Positions 26,990-35,052 of a stretch of DNA of 64,000 nt are shown here, in pieces. The position numbers were made by a program, and so were the translations under genes. This stretch comes from BOKV01 sp049289295. GTDB lineage: Bacteria; Pseudomonadota; Alphaproteobacteria; Rhizobiales; Rhizobiaceae. The notes under the pieces were generated by a model. It had not been told where the DNA came from and searched no databases. It saw nothing but the letters and a program-made list of their open reading frames with translations. Where the stretch lies: positions 1 to 64,000 of the forward strand of contig JBATLL010000091.1 of NCBI GenBank assembly GCA_049289295.1. The letters are read 5' to 3'. Position 1 is the stretch's first letter. Each line of letters opens with the position of its first letter.

Positions 26990-28273
26990 ATGACCGAATC
27001 CATGCGCATCCGCTATCCGTTCCCGATTCAGGCGTTTCTGTACGCCCTGTTCCTTGTGTTTCCGCTGCTGGCGGCTTCACCTTCCATTGCCCAGCCCGCC
27101 AATGCTGGTGCCATCGAGCGCCAGTTTCAGGCCTGGCTCAAGTCCGATCTGTGGCCGGAAGCGCAGCGCGCCGGTGTTTCGGCGGCCAGGTTCAACGAAG
27201 CCTTTGCTGGTGTTTCACTCAATTGGAAACTGCCGGATCTCGTTGCACCAGGTGAGAAACCGAAACCGCCAAAGAACCAGCATCAGGCGGAGTTCGGCGC
27301 TCCGTCACGGTATTTTTCCGAAAAGGTACTGGGCGCTGTAGTGGCCGGAGGGCGCTCCCGCTTTTCCAGCATGTCGCCAACACTGGCAGCGATTGAGCGC
27401 AAGAGCGGGGTGCCGGGTCGCTTCCTGCTTGCGATCTGGGGCAGGGAATCGGGCTTTGGCCGCGCAAAGATACCCTATGATGCCTTCGAGGTTCTGGGCA
27501 CCAAGGCGTTCATGGCAAGCCGCAAGGAGATGTTCCGGCGCGAATTGGTCGCGGCACTTGTCATGCTGGAAAAGGGTCTCGTCACGCGGGCGATGATGAA
27601 GTCGTCATGGGCTGGTGCGCTTGGCCAACCCCAGTTCCTGCCGACATCCTATCTGGAGCACGCAGCCGATGGCGACGGTGACGGCCGCGCGGACATCTGG
27701 AATTCGCAGGCCGATACGCTTGCCTCCATTGCCGGTTATCTCAAACATCATGGCTGGCAAACTGGTCGCGACTGGGGCTTCGAGGTAAGCGTTCCCGCTT
27801 CCCTGTCCTGTGCTCTTGAAGGTCCCGATCAGGGCAAGTCGACGGCACAGTGGGCGTCGCTTGGCGTCAAACGCATTTCGGGCAAACCTTTTCCGCAAGG
27901 CGAAATGTCGAAGGAGTTGTTCCTGCTGATGCCCGCCGGCCGGCTTGGTCCGGCATTTCTGGTGACGGCCAATTTCTATGTGCTCAAGGATTACAACGAG
28001 AGCGATCTCTACGCCCTGTTCATCGGCAACGCGGCTGACCGCATCCGGTGGGGTGGCGGCACTTTCGCAGCCCCCTGGAGCGGCATCGACAAGCTTTACC
28101 GCTCGGACATCGCTGCCATGCAGCGTGGCCTTGAGAAACTCGGTCATGATGTTGGTGGCGCCGACGGATTGCCTGGCTTCAAGACGCGCCGTTCGATCGG
28201 CAAATGGGAAGCCTCGAAAGATCTCTCGCAAATATGCTTTCCATCGCAACGCGCGCTTTCCGGTCTGAAATGA
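26990..28273 (+). CDS. Lytic murein transglycosylase, MltB family
   Basis: A 427-residue periplasmic enzyme that cleaves peptidoglycan between MurNAc and GlcNAc to form 1,6-anhydro ends. A signal peptide (about residues 5-30, ending near SIAQP) precedes the SLT2/MltB catalytic domain with the active-site glutamate E153 in WGRESGFG. The conserved GALGQPQFLPTSYL and WNSQADTLASIAGYL motifs follow. The C-terminal region (about 365-420, AMQRGLEKLGHDVGGADGLPG) is a peptidoglycan-binding fold. ATG 27002 is an alternative start four codons later. The gene appears single, with the racemase-family gene 56 bases upstream on the same strand. Confidence 0.92.
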   Translation: MTESMRIRYPFPIQAFLYALFLVFPLLAASPSIAQPANAGAIERQFQAWLKSDLWPEAQRAGVSAARFNEAFAGVSLNWKLPDLVAPGEKPKPPKNQHQAEFGAPSRYFSEKVLGAVVAGGRSRFSSMSPTLAAIERKSGVPGRFLLAIWGRESGFGRAKIPYDAFEVLGTKAFMASRKEMFRRELVAALVMLEKGLVTRAMMKSSWAGALGQPQFLPTSYLEHAADGDGDGRADIWNSQADTLASIAGYLKHHGWQTGRDWGFEVSVPASLSCALEGPDQGKSTAQWASLGVKRISGKPFPQGEMSKELFLLMPAGRLGPAFLVTANFYVLKDYNESDLYALFIGNAADRIRWGGGTFAAPWSGIDKLYRSDIAAMQRGLEKLGHDVGGADGLPGFKTRRSIGKWEASKDLSQICFPSQRALSGLK

Positions 28274-28295
28274 AGCGCGCTCGTGAGGGCGCGCT
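28274..28295 (+). terminator. Weak stem-loop after the transglycosylase gene
   Basis: A perfect 7-bp stem (AGCGCGC with GCGCGCT) with an eight-base loop directly follows the stop codon. The T run comes only about ten bases later (near 28304-28309), so termination may be inefficient. Confidence 0.4.
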
Positions 28296-28500
28296 CCAAC
28301 CATTATTTTTCTTGGGCACTTGCCGCAGCACCTAACCTGCGCCACACTTTCAGGTGACGCGGGAGCAATTGTAACTCTGTTCGGCGGTTCGGAAACTTTT
28401 GCCGAAATGGGGCTGGATCGGAATTCCGGCGTAAATCAGGGCGCTCGGTCGGCTGCGACTGCGTTTTATGCTGCATGTGGTCATTTCTAGGAGGAGATGC

Positions 28501-28965
28501 ATGGCAACGGTAAAAATGAGTGTTAACGGGAAGCAGGTCGAACGAAATGTCGAAGACCGTACCCTTCTGGTTCAGTTCCTGCGTGAAGAATTGAACCTGA
28601 CCGGAACCCATGTGGGCTGCGATACATCCCAGTGCGGCTCATGCGTCGTGCATGTGGATGGCAAGGCAGTGAAGAGCTGCACCATGACGGCAGCACAGGC
28701 ATCCGGTTCCTCGGTTGTGACCATCGAAGGTCTGGCGAAAGGCGACAAGTTGCACCCCATGCAGGCAGCCTTCAAGGAACATCATGGATTGCAGTGCGGT
28801 TTTTGTACGCCCGGCATGATCATGACCTCGGTCGACATGGTGAACCGGCTTGGCAAGAAGCTCAGCGAGGACACGATACGCGCGGAGCTGGAGGGCAATA
28901 TCTGCCGCTGCACCGGATACCACAACATCGTCAAGGCAGTCGCTGCCGGCGCGAAGGGCATGTGA
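28501..28965 (+). CDS. coxS: CO-dehydrogenase-like small (2Fe-2S) subunit
   Basis: A 154-residue electron-transfer subunit of a molybdenum hydroxylase. The plant-type ferredoxin motif GCDTSQCGSC and the second cluster cysteines CGFCTPG and CRCTGY are intact, so it should bind two [2Fe-2S] centres. AGGAGGAG at 28489-28496 fixes ATG 28501; the open frame extends 11 codons upstream without similarity. The gene order small-large-medium is the order usual for form II (CODH-like) enzymes, whereas true CO dehydrogenases (form I) are ordered medium-small-large. The natural substrate of form II enzymes is generally unknown. Confidence 0.93.
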   Translation: MATVKMSVNGKQVERNVEDRTLLVQFLREELNLTGTHVGCDTSQCGSCVVHVDGKAVKSCTMTAAQASGSSVVTIEGLAKGDKLHPMQAAFKEHHGLQCGFCTPGMIMTSVDMVNRLGKKLSEDTIRAELEGNICRCTGYHNIVKAVAAGAKGM

Positions 28966-29031
28966 GGCGCGCCAGCGCACAGTATCTGAACAGGATTGTA
29001 GGCGGCTGGGCCGCTTCTGGAGGAGGAAGAC

Positions 29032-31371
29032 ATGGGAGTTGAAGGGATTGGCGCACGCGTTCTTCGCAAGGAGGACAAGCGCTTCATCACTGGCAAGGGC
29101 CGGTACACGGACGACTTCAAGATGGCGGGAATGCATTATGCCGCTTTCGTCAGATCACCGCATGCCTATGCGCAGATCAAGAAGATCGACAAGTCGAAGG
29201 CCGAGAAGATGCCCGGCGTTGTCGCGGTACTCGATGGCAAGCAGATCAAGGGCGATGGCATCGGCAATCTGATCTGTGGCTGGATGATCCATTCCAAGGA
29301 CGGCTCGCCCATGAACATGGGGGCCTGGTCGGCACTGGCAACGGACTATGTACGCTATGTCGGAGACGGCGTGGCGGTGGTCATTGCAGACACGCAGGCC
29401 AATGCGCGCGCTGCCGCTGAGGCGGTGAACGTGTCCTATTCCGCCAAGAAGGCAGTTGTCGACGCGATCGAGGCCATGAAGGATGGCGCACCCCAGCTTC
29501 ATCCGGAAGCCAAGAACAACATCATCTACGATTGGGAAATCGGCGATGCGAAGGCGGCCAAGTCCGCCATTGCAGGAGCTGCCCATGTGACGGAGATGAA
29601 GATCACCAACAACCGTCTTGTGCCAAACGCAATGGAGCCTCGCGCTGCCCTTGCACATTATGATGCGGCCGACGACCACTTCACACTCTACACCACAAGC
29701 CAGAATCCGCATGTTGCGCGCCTGGTTCTGTCCGCCTTCTACCAGGTGGCACCAGAGCACAAGCTCCGCGTCATTGCGCCCGATGTCGGTGGCGGTTTCG
29801 GCTCGAAAATCTATATCTATCCCGAAGAAATCGTATGCCTTTGGGCATCCAAGCGTACCGGCGTGCCAGTCAAGTGGACCGCTGATCGCACGGAAGCTTT
29901 CCTCGCCGATGCCCACGGTCGCGACCATGTCACGACTGCGCGCATGGGCTTTGACAAGAATGGCAAGATCGTCGGCTTCTCGGTGGACACGGTCGCCAAT
30001 CTGGGTGCCTACATGTCGCTCTTCTCGAGCAGTGTTCCCACCTACCTCTACGCAACGCTCCTGTCGGGCCAGTACAATATCGCCAACATCCACTGCAACG
30101 TGAGGACGGTCTACACCAACACGGCGCCAGTTGATGCCTATCGCGGTGCAGGGCGGCCGGAAGCGACCTATCTGGTCGAGCGCATGATGGAAACAGCGGC
30201 TCGCGAATTGAAGATGGACCCGAGCGAATTGCGTCGGCGCAATTTCGTGCGTTCCTTCCCCCATCAGACACCGGTCATCATGTGCTACGATGCCGGTGAC
30301 TATGATGCGACACTCGATGCGGCAATGAAGGCTGCCGACTGGGCGGGCTTCGAGAAGCGCCGTGCGGCGGCGAAGAAAAAGGGCCTTCTGCGCGGAATCG
30401 GCCTGTCCTGCTACATCGAGGCCTGCGGCATTGCACCTTCGGCAGCCGTCGGATCTCTGGGTGCAGGCGTAGGCTTGTGGGAGTCGGGCGAGGTTCGCGT
30501 CAACCCGGTCGGCACGGTCGAAATTCTGACCGGATCGCATAGCCATGGCCAGGGTCACGAAACGACCTTTGCCCAGCTTGTCTCGGATCGCTTCGGCATA
30601 CCTGTCGACAATGTCCAGATCATCCATGGCGACACCGACAAGGTTCAGTTCGGCATGGGAACATACGGCTCACGCTCCGGCGCGGTCGGCATGTCCGCAA
30701 TCAGTCGAGCTCTCGACAAGGTCGAAGCAAAGGCGAAGAAGATCGCTGCCCATCTGATGGAAGCAGCAGAAGGCGACATTCTCATCGAGAATGGTGAAGT
30801 GAAGGTTGCTGGCACCGACAAGAAGCTGGGCTGGCACGAAGTCTGCCTTGCAGCCTATACCGGCCACAACCTGCCGGCAGGCATGGAACCGGGTCTGAAG
30901 GAGGGCGCGTTCTACGACCCGACCAACTTCACCTTCCCGGCTGGTGCCTATATCTGCGAAGTCGAGGTCGACCCAGGCACGGGTGCAACGCGCGTCGTGC
31001 AGTTCGTTGCCGCCGACGATTTCGGGGTCATCGTGAACCCGATGATCGTGGAAGGCCAGGTTCACGGCGGCATCGCGCAGGGTATTGGCCAGGCACTTCT
31101 GGAAAATGCCGTGTACGACAAGACAGGCCAGCTCCTGTCGGCATCCTACATGGACTATTGCATGCCGCGTGCAGACAACATGCCAAGCTTCGAGGTTTCC
31201 CACCATGTCACGGTTTGCCCGGGCAACCCGATGGGCATGAAGGGTTGCGGCGAAGCAGGTGCAATCGGCTCTCCGCCAGCGGTGATCAACGCCATCACGG
31301 ACGCGATCGGCAACAACAATCTGTCAATGCCGGCCACGCCTGAAAAGGTATGGCGTGCGCTGAACAGCTAA
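29032..31371 (+). CDS. coxL: Form II CoxL-like molybdopterin-binding large subunit
   Basis: A 779-residue catalytic subunit of the xanthine oxidase family. The active-site loop reads AYRGAGR at residue 369, which is the form II signature. Form I CO dehydrogenases have AYxCSFR with a selenylated/copper-binding cysteine, which is absent here, so CO oxidation is not supported. Other conserved segments are PDVGGGFGSK, GSHSHGQGHET, GTYGSRS, and GCGEAGAIGSPPAV with the catalytic glutamate near the C terminus. A GGAGGAGG-type ribosome-binding site lies just before ATG 29032. The N-terminal segment carries many lysines compared with neighbouring proteins. No CoxDEF-type maturation genes are adjacent. 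Confidence 0.93.
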   Translation: MGVEGIGARVLRKEDKRFITGKGRYTDDFKMAGMHYAAFVRSPHAYAQIKKIDKSKAEKMPGVVAVLDGKQIKGDGIGNLICGWMIHSKDGSPMNMGAWSALATDYVRYVGDGVAVVIADTQANARAAAEAVNVSYSAKKAVVDAIEAMKDGAPQLHPEAKNNIIYDWEIGDAKAAKSAIAGAAHVTEMKITNNRLVPNAMEPRAALAHYDAADDHFTLYTTSQNPHVARLVLSAFYQVAPEHKLRVIAPDVGGGFGSKIYIYPEEIVCLWASKRTGVPVKWTADRTEAFLADAHGRDHVTTARMGFDKNGKIVGFSVDTVANLGAYMSLFSSSVPTYLYATLLSGQYNIANIHCNVRTVYTNTAPVDAYRGAGRPEATYLVERMMETAARELKMDPSELRRRNFVRSFPHQTPVIMCYDAGDYDATLDAAMKAADWAGFEKRRAAAKKKGLLRGIGLSCYIEACGIAPSAAVGSLGAGVGLWESGEVRVNPVGTVEILTGSHSHGQGHETTFAQLVSDRFGIPVDNVQIIHGDTDKVQFGMGTYGSRSGAVGMSAISRALDKVEAKAKKIAAHLMEAAEGDILIENGEVKVAGTDKKLGWHEVCLAAYTGHNLPAGMEPGLKEGAFYDPTNFTFPAGAYICEVEVDPGTGATRVVQFVAADDFGVIVNPMIVEGQVHGGIAQGIGQALLENAVYDKTGQLLSASYMDYCMPRADNMPSFEVSHHVTVCPGNPMGMKGCGEAGAIGSPPAVINAITDAIGNNNLSMPATPEKVWRALNS

Positions 31372-31386
31372 TCGGGGAGAAGAAAC

Positions 31387-32190
31387 ATGTATCAGACAAA
31401 CTATCACCGCACCTCCTCGGTAAAGGAGGCTCTTGCAGCCATGAAGAAGGCAGATGACGGGAAGTTCATCTCGGGTGGGCAAACGCTCATACCCACGATG
31501 AAGCAGCGTCTGGCAGCGCCTTCCGACCTGATTGACCTTCGCCATGTGAAGGAAATGAAGGGCATCAAGGTTTCCGGCAAGAAGGTCACGATCGGTGCGG
31601 CCACGACCCATTCGGAAGTGGCAGGCAATGACAAGCTGAAAGCGGCCTGCCCGGCAATCTGCCATCTCGCGGCCCATATCGGCGACCCGGCCGTGCGCCA
31701 CATGGGCACGATCGGTGGATCGGTCGCCAACAATGACCCTGCAGCCGATTATCCGTCTGCCATGCTGGCGCTCAATGCGACCATCGTGACCAACAAGCGC
31801 TCCATCGATGCCGACAAGTTCTTCAAGGGACTTTTCGAAACAGCGCTCAAGGAGGACGAGATCATCACGGCCGTGGAATTCTCCGTGCCTGTCCGCTCAG
31901 CCTATGTGAAGTTCCCCAACCCGGCATCGCGCTACGCAATGTGCGGTGTCTTTGTTGCCGACTATGGCAAGGGCAATGTGCGGTTGGCAGTGACCGGAGC
32001 AGGGTCGAGCGGCGTTTTCCGCCACAAGGGAATGGAAAAGGCGCTTGCCGCCAATTTCTCCGCTGATGCGCTTGATGGCGAAAAGGTCGATGAGAAGAAC
32101 ATGCTCTCCGACATTCACGGCTCGTCGCAATACCGGGCCAACCTTGTGAAAGTCATGGCCAAGCGGGCAGTTGGCGCAGCCGCTAAGTAG
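31387..32190 (+). CDS. coxM: CoxM-like FAD-binding medium subunit
   Basis: A 267-residue flavoprotein subunit that passes electrons from the iron-sulfur subunit to the final acceptor. The FAD-binding motifs are FISGGQTLIPTMKQRL and GDPAVRHMGTIGGSVANNDPAAD. It starts 15 bases after the large subunit and ends in front of a strong intrinsic terminator, so it closes the coxSLM transcription unit. Length is slightly short for the family (usually near 280-290), mainly at the C terminus. Confidence 0.93.
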   Translation: MYQTNYHRTSSVKEALAAMKKADDGKFISGGQTLIPTMKQRLAAPSDLIDLRHVKEMKGIKVSGKKVTIGAATTHSEVAGNDKLKAACPAICHLAAHIGDPAVRHMGTIGGSVANNDPAADYPSAMLALNATIVTNKRSIDADKFFKGLFETALKEDEIITAVEFSVPVRSAYVKFPNPASRYAMCGVFVADYGKGNVRLAVTGAGSSGVFRHKGMEKALAANFSADALDGEKVDEKNMLSDIHGSSQYRANLVKVMAKRAVGAAAK

Positions 32191-32200
32191 CTTCAAACGG

Positions 32201-32227
32201 CCGGGCGGCTCACTGCCGCCCGGTTTT
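32201..32227 (+). terminator. Intrinsic terminator of the coxSLM operon
   Basis: A perfect 9-bp stem (CCGGGCGGC with GCCGCCCGG), a five-base loop and TTTT. It starts 10 bases after the coxM stop codon. Confidence 0.9.
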
Positions 32228-32270
32228 CCAGCCCTGCTTTTGGTGCAGGATGAAACCCTGGCGGATGGGT

Positions 32271-32299
32271 TTGGCAATGGGGTGAATAGGGCGTATACA
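32271..32299 (+). promoter_or_regulatory. Probable promoter of trkH
   Basis: TTGGCA at 32271-32276 and TATACA at 32294-32299 with exactly 17 bases between them, about 50 bases before the trkH start and after the coxM terminator. Confidence 0.55.
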
Positions 32300-32348
32300 C
32301 TCACGCCCAACGCTGGAACTGGATTCGGCACCAAAGCCTGGTCACGTC

Positions 32349-33788
32349 ATGAATCTCGAAAAAGTTGTTTCGCCACTAGGCTTGTTGCTCTGCGTGACAG
32401 GCATGGCCATGTTGTTGCCCGCGCTGATTGACCTTTCGCAGGGAAATCGCGACTGGCAGGTTTTCATGACGTCAGCTTTCATATCCGGCGGTGCTGGTCT
32501 GTTCCTGCATCTTGGCTTTCGTGACCGTCATTCCGGCTGGAGCCGGCGCGACGGTTTCGTGTTCATCTCACTCGCCTGGCTGGTCATGTGCACTGCCGGT
32601 GCCTTGCCCTTCTATTTTGCTGAAGTAAAGCTTGGCCCGATTGATGCCCTTTTTGAGTCCGTTTCAGGTCTCACGACAACCGGCTCGACGGTAATGTCAC
32701 AACTCGAGATGCGCCCTCCCGGCATCCTGCTGTGGCGCTCGCTGCTGCAATGGATCGGCGGCGTTGGGATTGTTGTGCTGTCCGTGTTCCTGTTTCCGTT
32801 CCTCAAACTTGGCGGCCAACATCTTTTCTCGCTGGAATCCTCTGATACTGCCGAGAAGAGTTTTGCGCGCTTCGAGGAATATGCGATCCGCATTCTCCTG
32901 CTCTATTGTGCCCTGACGCTGGCCTGCACCATGACCTACAATGCGCTGGGCATGAGTTTCTTTGATGCCATCAACCATGCCATGACCACGCTTTCTACCG
33001 GGGGTTTCGGCACTTCCGACCTTTCCTTCGCCAAGTTCGACTCAGTACCGATCCTGTGGGCATCCTCCTTCTACATGTTCATCGGCGGCCTGCCATTCAT
33101 GGTAATGTTGCTTGTGTTCTCGTCGCGCCGCAGATTTTTTGACGTGCAGATAGGCTGGTATACCGCGATCATCCTGCTGACGATTTTCCTGGTCCTCATC
33201 AGCCTGTCACTCACCGGCTCCATTCTCGATTCAACCACGCTGGCGAGCGTGGTTTTCACAGTCATTTCGATAATCACGACAACCGGGTTCGTCTTTCAGG
33301 ACTATGGCATCTGGCCGACAGTGGCGCTCCTGGCAATTGTGGGGATCACCCTGCTTGGAGGCTGTTCAGGTTCGACTGCAGGCGGGCTCAAGGTTTTCCG
33401 CCTGGTCGTGCTTTGGGAAATCTGCCGTTTTGCCGTGTCGAGGCTGTTGTCGCCTAACTCGGTCGCACGCATGAAATATGGCGAACAGGCAGTGGACGAG
33501 GAAACGATCATCCCCGTCGTCGCCTTCACGCTGCTCTACTTCATCGCGTTCGGCGTTGGCGCATGCATTCTGGCGATCAATGGACATGATCTGATCACGT
33601 CGCTAACCGCATCTGCGACCGCGCTCGCCAATGTCGGTCCGGGCCTCGGCGCGCAGGTCGGCCCGGTCACGAATTTCGCCAGCCTCACAGGCATCGACAA
33701 GCTTGTTCTGTCCTTCCAGATGATTCTGGGAAGACTGGAGATCATGAGCGTGATCGTGCTGTTCGTGCCCTCGTTCTGGCGCGACTGA
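32349..33788 (+). CDS. trkH: TrkH/KtrB-family potassium uptake channel subunit
   Basis: A 479-residue inner-membrane protein with the four P-loop/membrane-helix repeats of Trk/Ktr/HKT transporters. Selectivity-filter segments are seen as GLTTTGST, TLSTGGFGTSD, TTTGF and ALANVGPG, each with the key glycine. It should take up K+ driven by the membrane potential or Na+/H+, normally gated by the cytosolic subunit TrkA, which is not encoded here. ATG 32349 lies downstream of a good promoter. It is convergent with the nitronate monooxygenase gene, whose stop lies 12 bases beyond. Confidence 0.92.
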   Translation: MNLEKVVSPLGLLLCVTGMAMLLPALIDLSQGNRDWQVFMTSAFISGGAGLFLHLGFRDRHSGWSRRDGFVFISLAWLVMCTAGALPFYFAEVKLGPIDALFESVSGLTTTGSTVMSQLEMRPPGILLWRSLLQWIGGVGIVVLSVFLFPFLKLGGQHLFSLESSDTAEKSFARFEEYAIRILLLYCALTLACTMTYNALGMSFFDAINHAMTTLSTGGFGTSDLSFAKFDSVPILWASSFYMFIGGLPFMVMLLVFSSRRRFFDVQIGWYTAIILLTIFLVLISLSLTGSILDSTTLASVVFTVISIITTTGFVFQDYGIWPTVALLAIVGITLLGGCSGSTAGGLKVFRLVVLWEICRFAVSRLLSPNSVARMKYGEQAVDEETIIPVVAFTLLYFIAFGVGACILAINGHDLITSLTASATALANVGPGLGAQVGPVTNFASLTGIDKLVLSFQMILGRLEIMSVIVLFVPSFWRD

Positions 33789-33800
33789 GGCGGGCGGCGC

Positions 33801-34772
33801 TTACTCCTTGAGGGCGCACACCCTTGCTTTGGCTTCGCGATATTCCCGAGCGAGACGTTCTACCAGTTCGGCAGTAGAGACGACCTTGTCGACCGCGCCA
33901 ATTCCCTGGCCGCAGCCCCAGATGTCCTTCCATGCCTTGGCTGGCGCACTGCCGCCCGATCCGAAGCTCATCTTGCTGGGATCGCTTTCGGGCAGATTGT
34001 CCGGATCAAGTCCTGCATTGACGATGGAGCGCTTCAGGTAATTGCCGTGAACACCGGTGAACAGGTTCGTATAGACAATGTCAGACGCCCGTCCGTCCGC
34101 TATGGCCTGCTTGTAGGCATCCACCGCGCGCGCTTCGTGGGTAGCAATGAACGGCGAACCGATATAGGCGAGGTCCGCACCCATGGCCTGTGCCGCCAGT
34201 ATCGCGCCACCATTGGCGATGGAGCCCGAGAGAAGCAGTAGCCCTTCAAACCACTGGCGAATTTCCTGAATGAGCGCGAAAGGCGACAATGTGCCGGCAT
34301 GTCCACCAGCACCCGTTGCCACGGCAATCAGGCCGTCAGCGCCTTTCTCGATTGCCTTCCTTGCGTGCCGGTCATGAATGACGTCATGCAGCACGATTCC
34401 ACCGTACGAATGGATCGCCTGGTTCACTTCCTCGACAGCACCAAGCGAAGTGATGACGATGGGAACCTTGTACTTCACGCACAGTTCGAGGTCCTGTTGC
34501 AGCCGGTTGTTCGACTTGTGAACGATCTGGTTGACCGCAAATGGCGCAACCCTTGCCCCCGGATTCCTGGCAGCATAGGCAGGCAATTCCTCGCTCAACT
34601 GCGCCAGCCATTCGTCAAGCTGCTCGATAGGACGCGCATTGAGGGCAGGAAAGGATCCGACAACGCCTGCCTTGCACTGCGCCAGGGTCAGCTCCGGGTG
34701 GGAAATGATGAACAGCGGAGCGGCGACAGCAGGTACGCTGAGCCTGTCTTGAAGCAGGGCGGGAATCGCCAT
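33801..34772 (-). CDS. Nitronate monooxygenase / NPD-type flavin oxidoreductase
   Basis: A 323-residue FMN-dependent TIM-barrel enzyme of the 2-nitropropane dioxygenase family, which oxidises alkyl nitronates. The family pattern GLIAVATGAGGHAGTLSPFALI supplies the phosphate-binding loop and the conserved histidine. Later segments LSGSIANGGAILAAQAMGADLAYIGSPFIAT and MSFGSGGSAPAKAWKDIWGCGQG are typical of class II-like members. GGAGG lies just before ATG 34772 on this strand. A perfect dyad TTACG-N4-CGTAA sits about 30 bases upstream, so the gene may be controlled by a MerR- or TetR-type regulator. The physiological substrate is not known. Confidence 0.88.
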   Translation of the reverse strand: MAIPALLQDRLSVPAVAAPLFIISHPELTLAQCKAGVVGSFPALNARPIEQLDEWLAQLSEELPAYAARNPGARVAPFAVNQIVHKSNNRLQQDLELCVKYKVPIVITSLGAVEEVNQAIHSYGGIVLHDVIHDRHARKAIEKGADGLIAVATGAGGHAGTLSPFALIQEIRQWFEGLLLLSGSIANGGAILAAQAMGADLAYIGSPFIATHEARAVDAYKQAIADGRASDIVYTNLFTGVHGNYLKRSIVNAGLDPDNLPESDPSKMSFGSGGSAPAKAWKDIWGCGQGIGAVDKVVSTAELVERLAREYREAKARVCALKE

Positions 34773-34793
34773 CGAAAAATACCTCCAGGTAAT

Positions 34794-34822
34794 TGACGCT
34801 TACGCAAACGTAAGCTTTATAG
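34794..34822. promoter_or_regulatory. Operator-like perfect dyad in the divergent region upstream of the nitronate monooxygenase gene
   Basis: GCTTACG (34798-34804), CAAA, CGTAAGC (34809-34815) form a perfect inverted repeat. On the plus strand TTGACG (34794-34799) and TTATAG (34817-34822) flank it with 17 bases between them, so the dyad fills a promoter spacer. TTACG/CGTAA half-sites resemble those I recall for MerR-family regulators of branched-chain and fatty-acid catabolism (LiuR type); that link is inferred. Confidence 0.45.
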
Positions 34823-35052
34823 GCACCGCTTCCCCGAAACACAACGGCGTTGTTGGCAGGTTTTCACTCCACTCACGCGGATTGCATTTGTGGACGAAGC
34901 GGATAAACAGGACATGACCCGATTGATCATCAATACAGATTGGGTGTAGGAGCTTACGTTGGGTAAGGGTTATAGTCTGCGGGTACACCGGATACAGCAG
35001 TCGCGCTCCTATGCTTTCGGGTTGATTCCGGTTCAAACAGGGGTGTTTGAGG

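Noticed and set aside
28274..28500. Small RNA gene in the gap before coxS
   Set aside because: Only one weak hairpin and no promoter-terminator pair could be found.
29155..30627. A 490-codon open frame antisense to coxL
   Set aside because: Composition reflects the reverse complement of a GC-rich gene; no conserved motifs and no start signal.
29032..31371. True aerobic CO dehydrogenase
   Set aside because: The active-site loop is AYRGAGR, not the AYxCSFR motif of form I enzymes, and the gene order is S-L-M.
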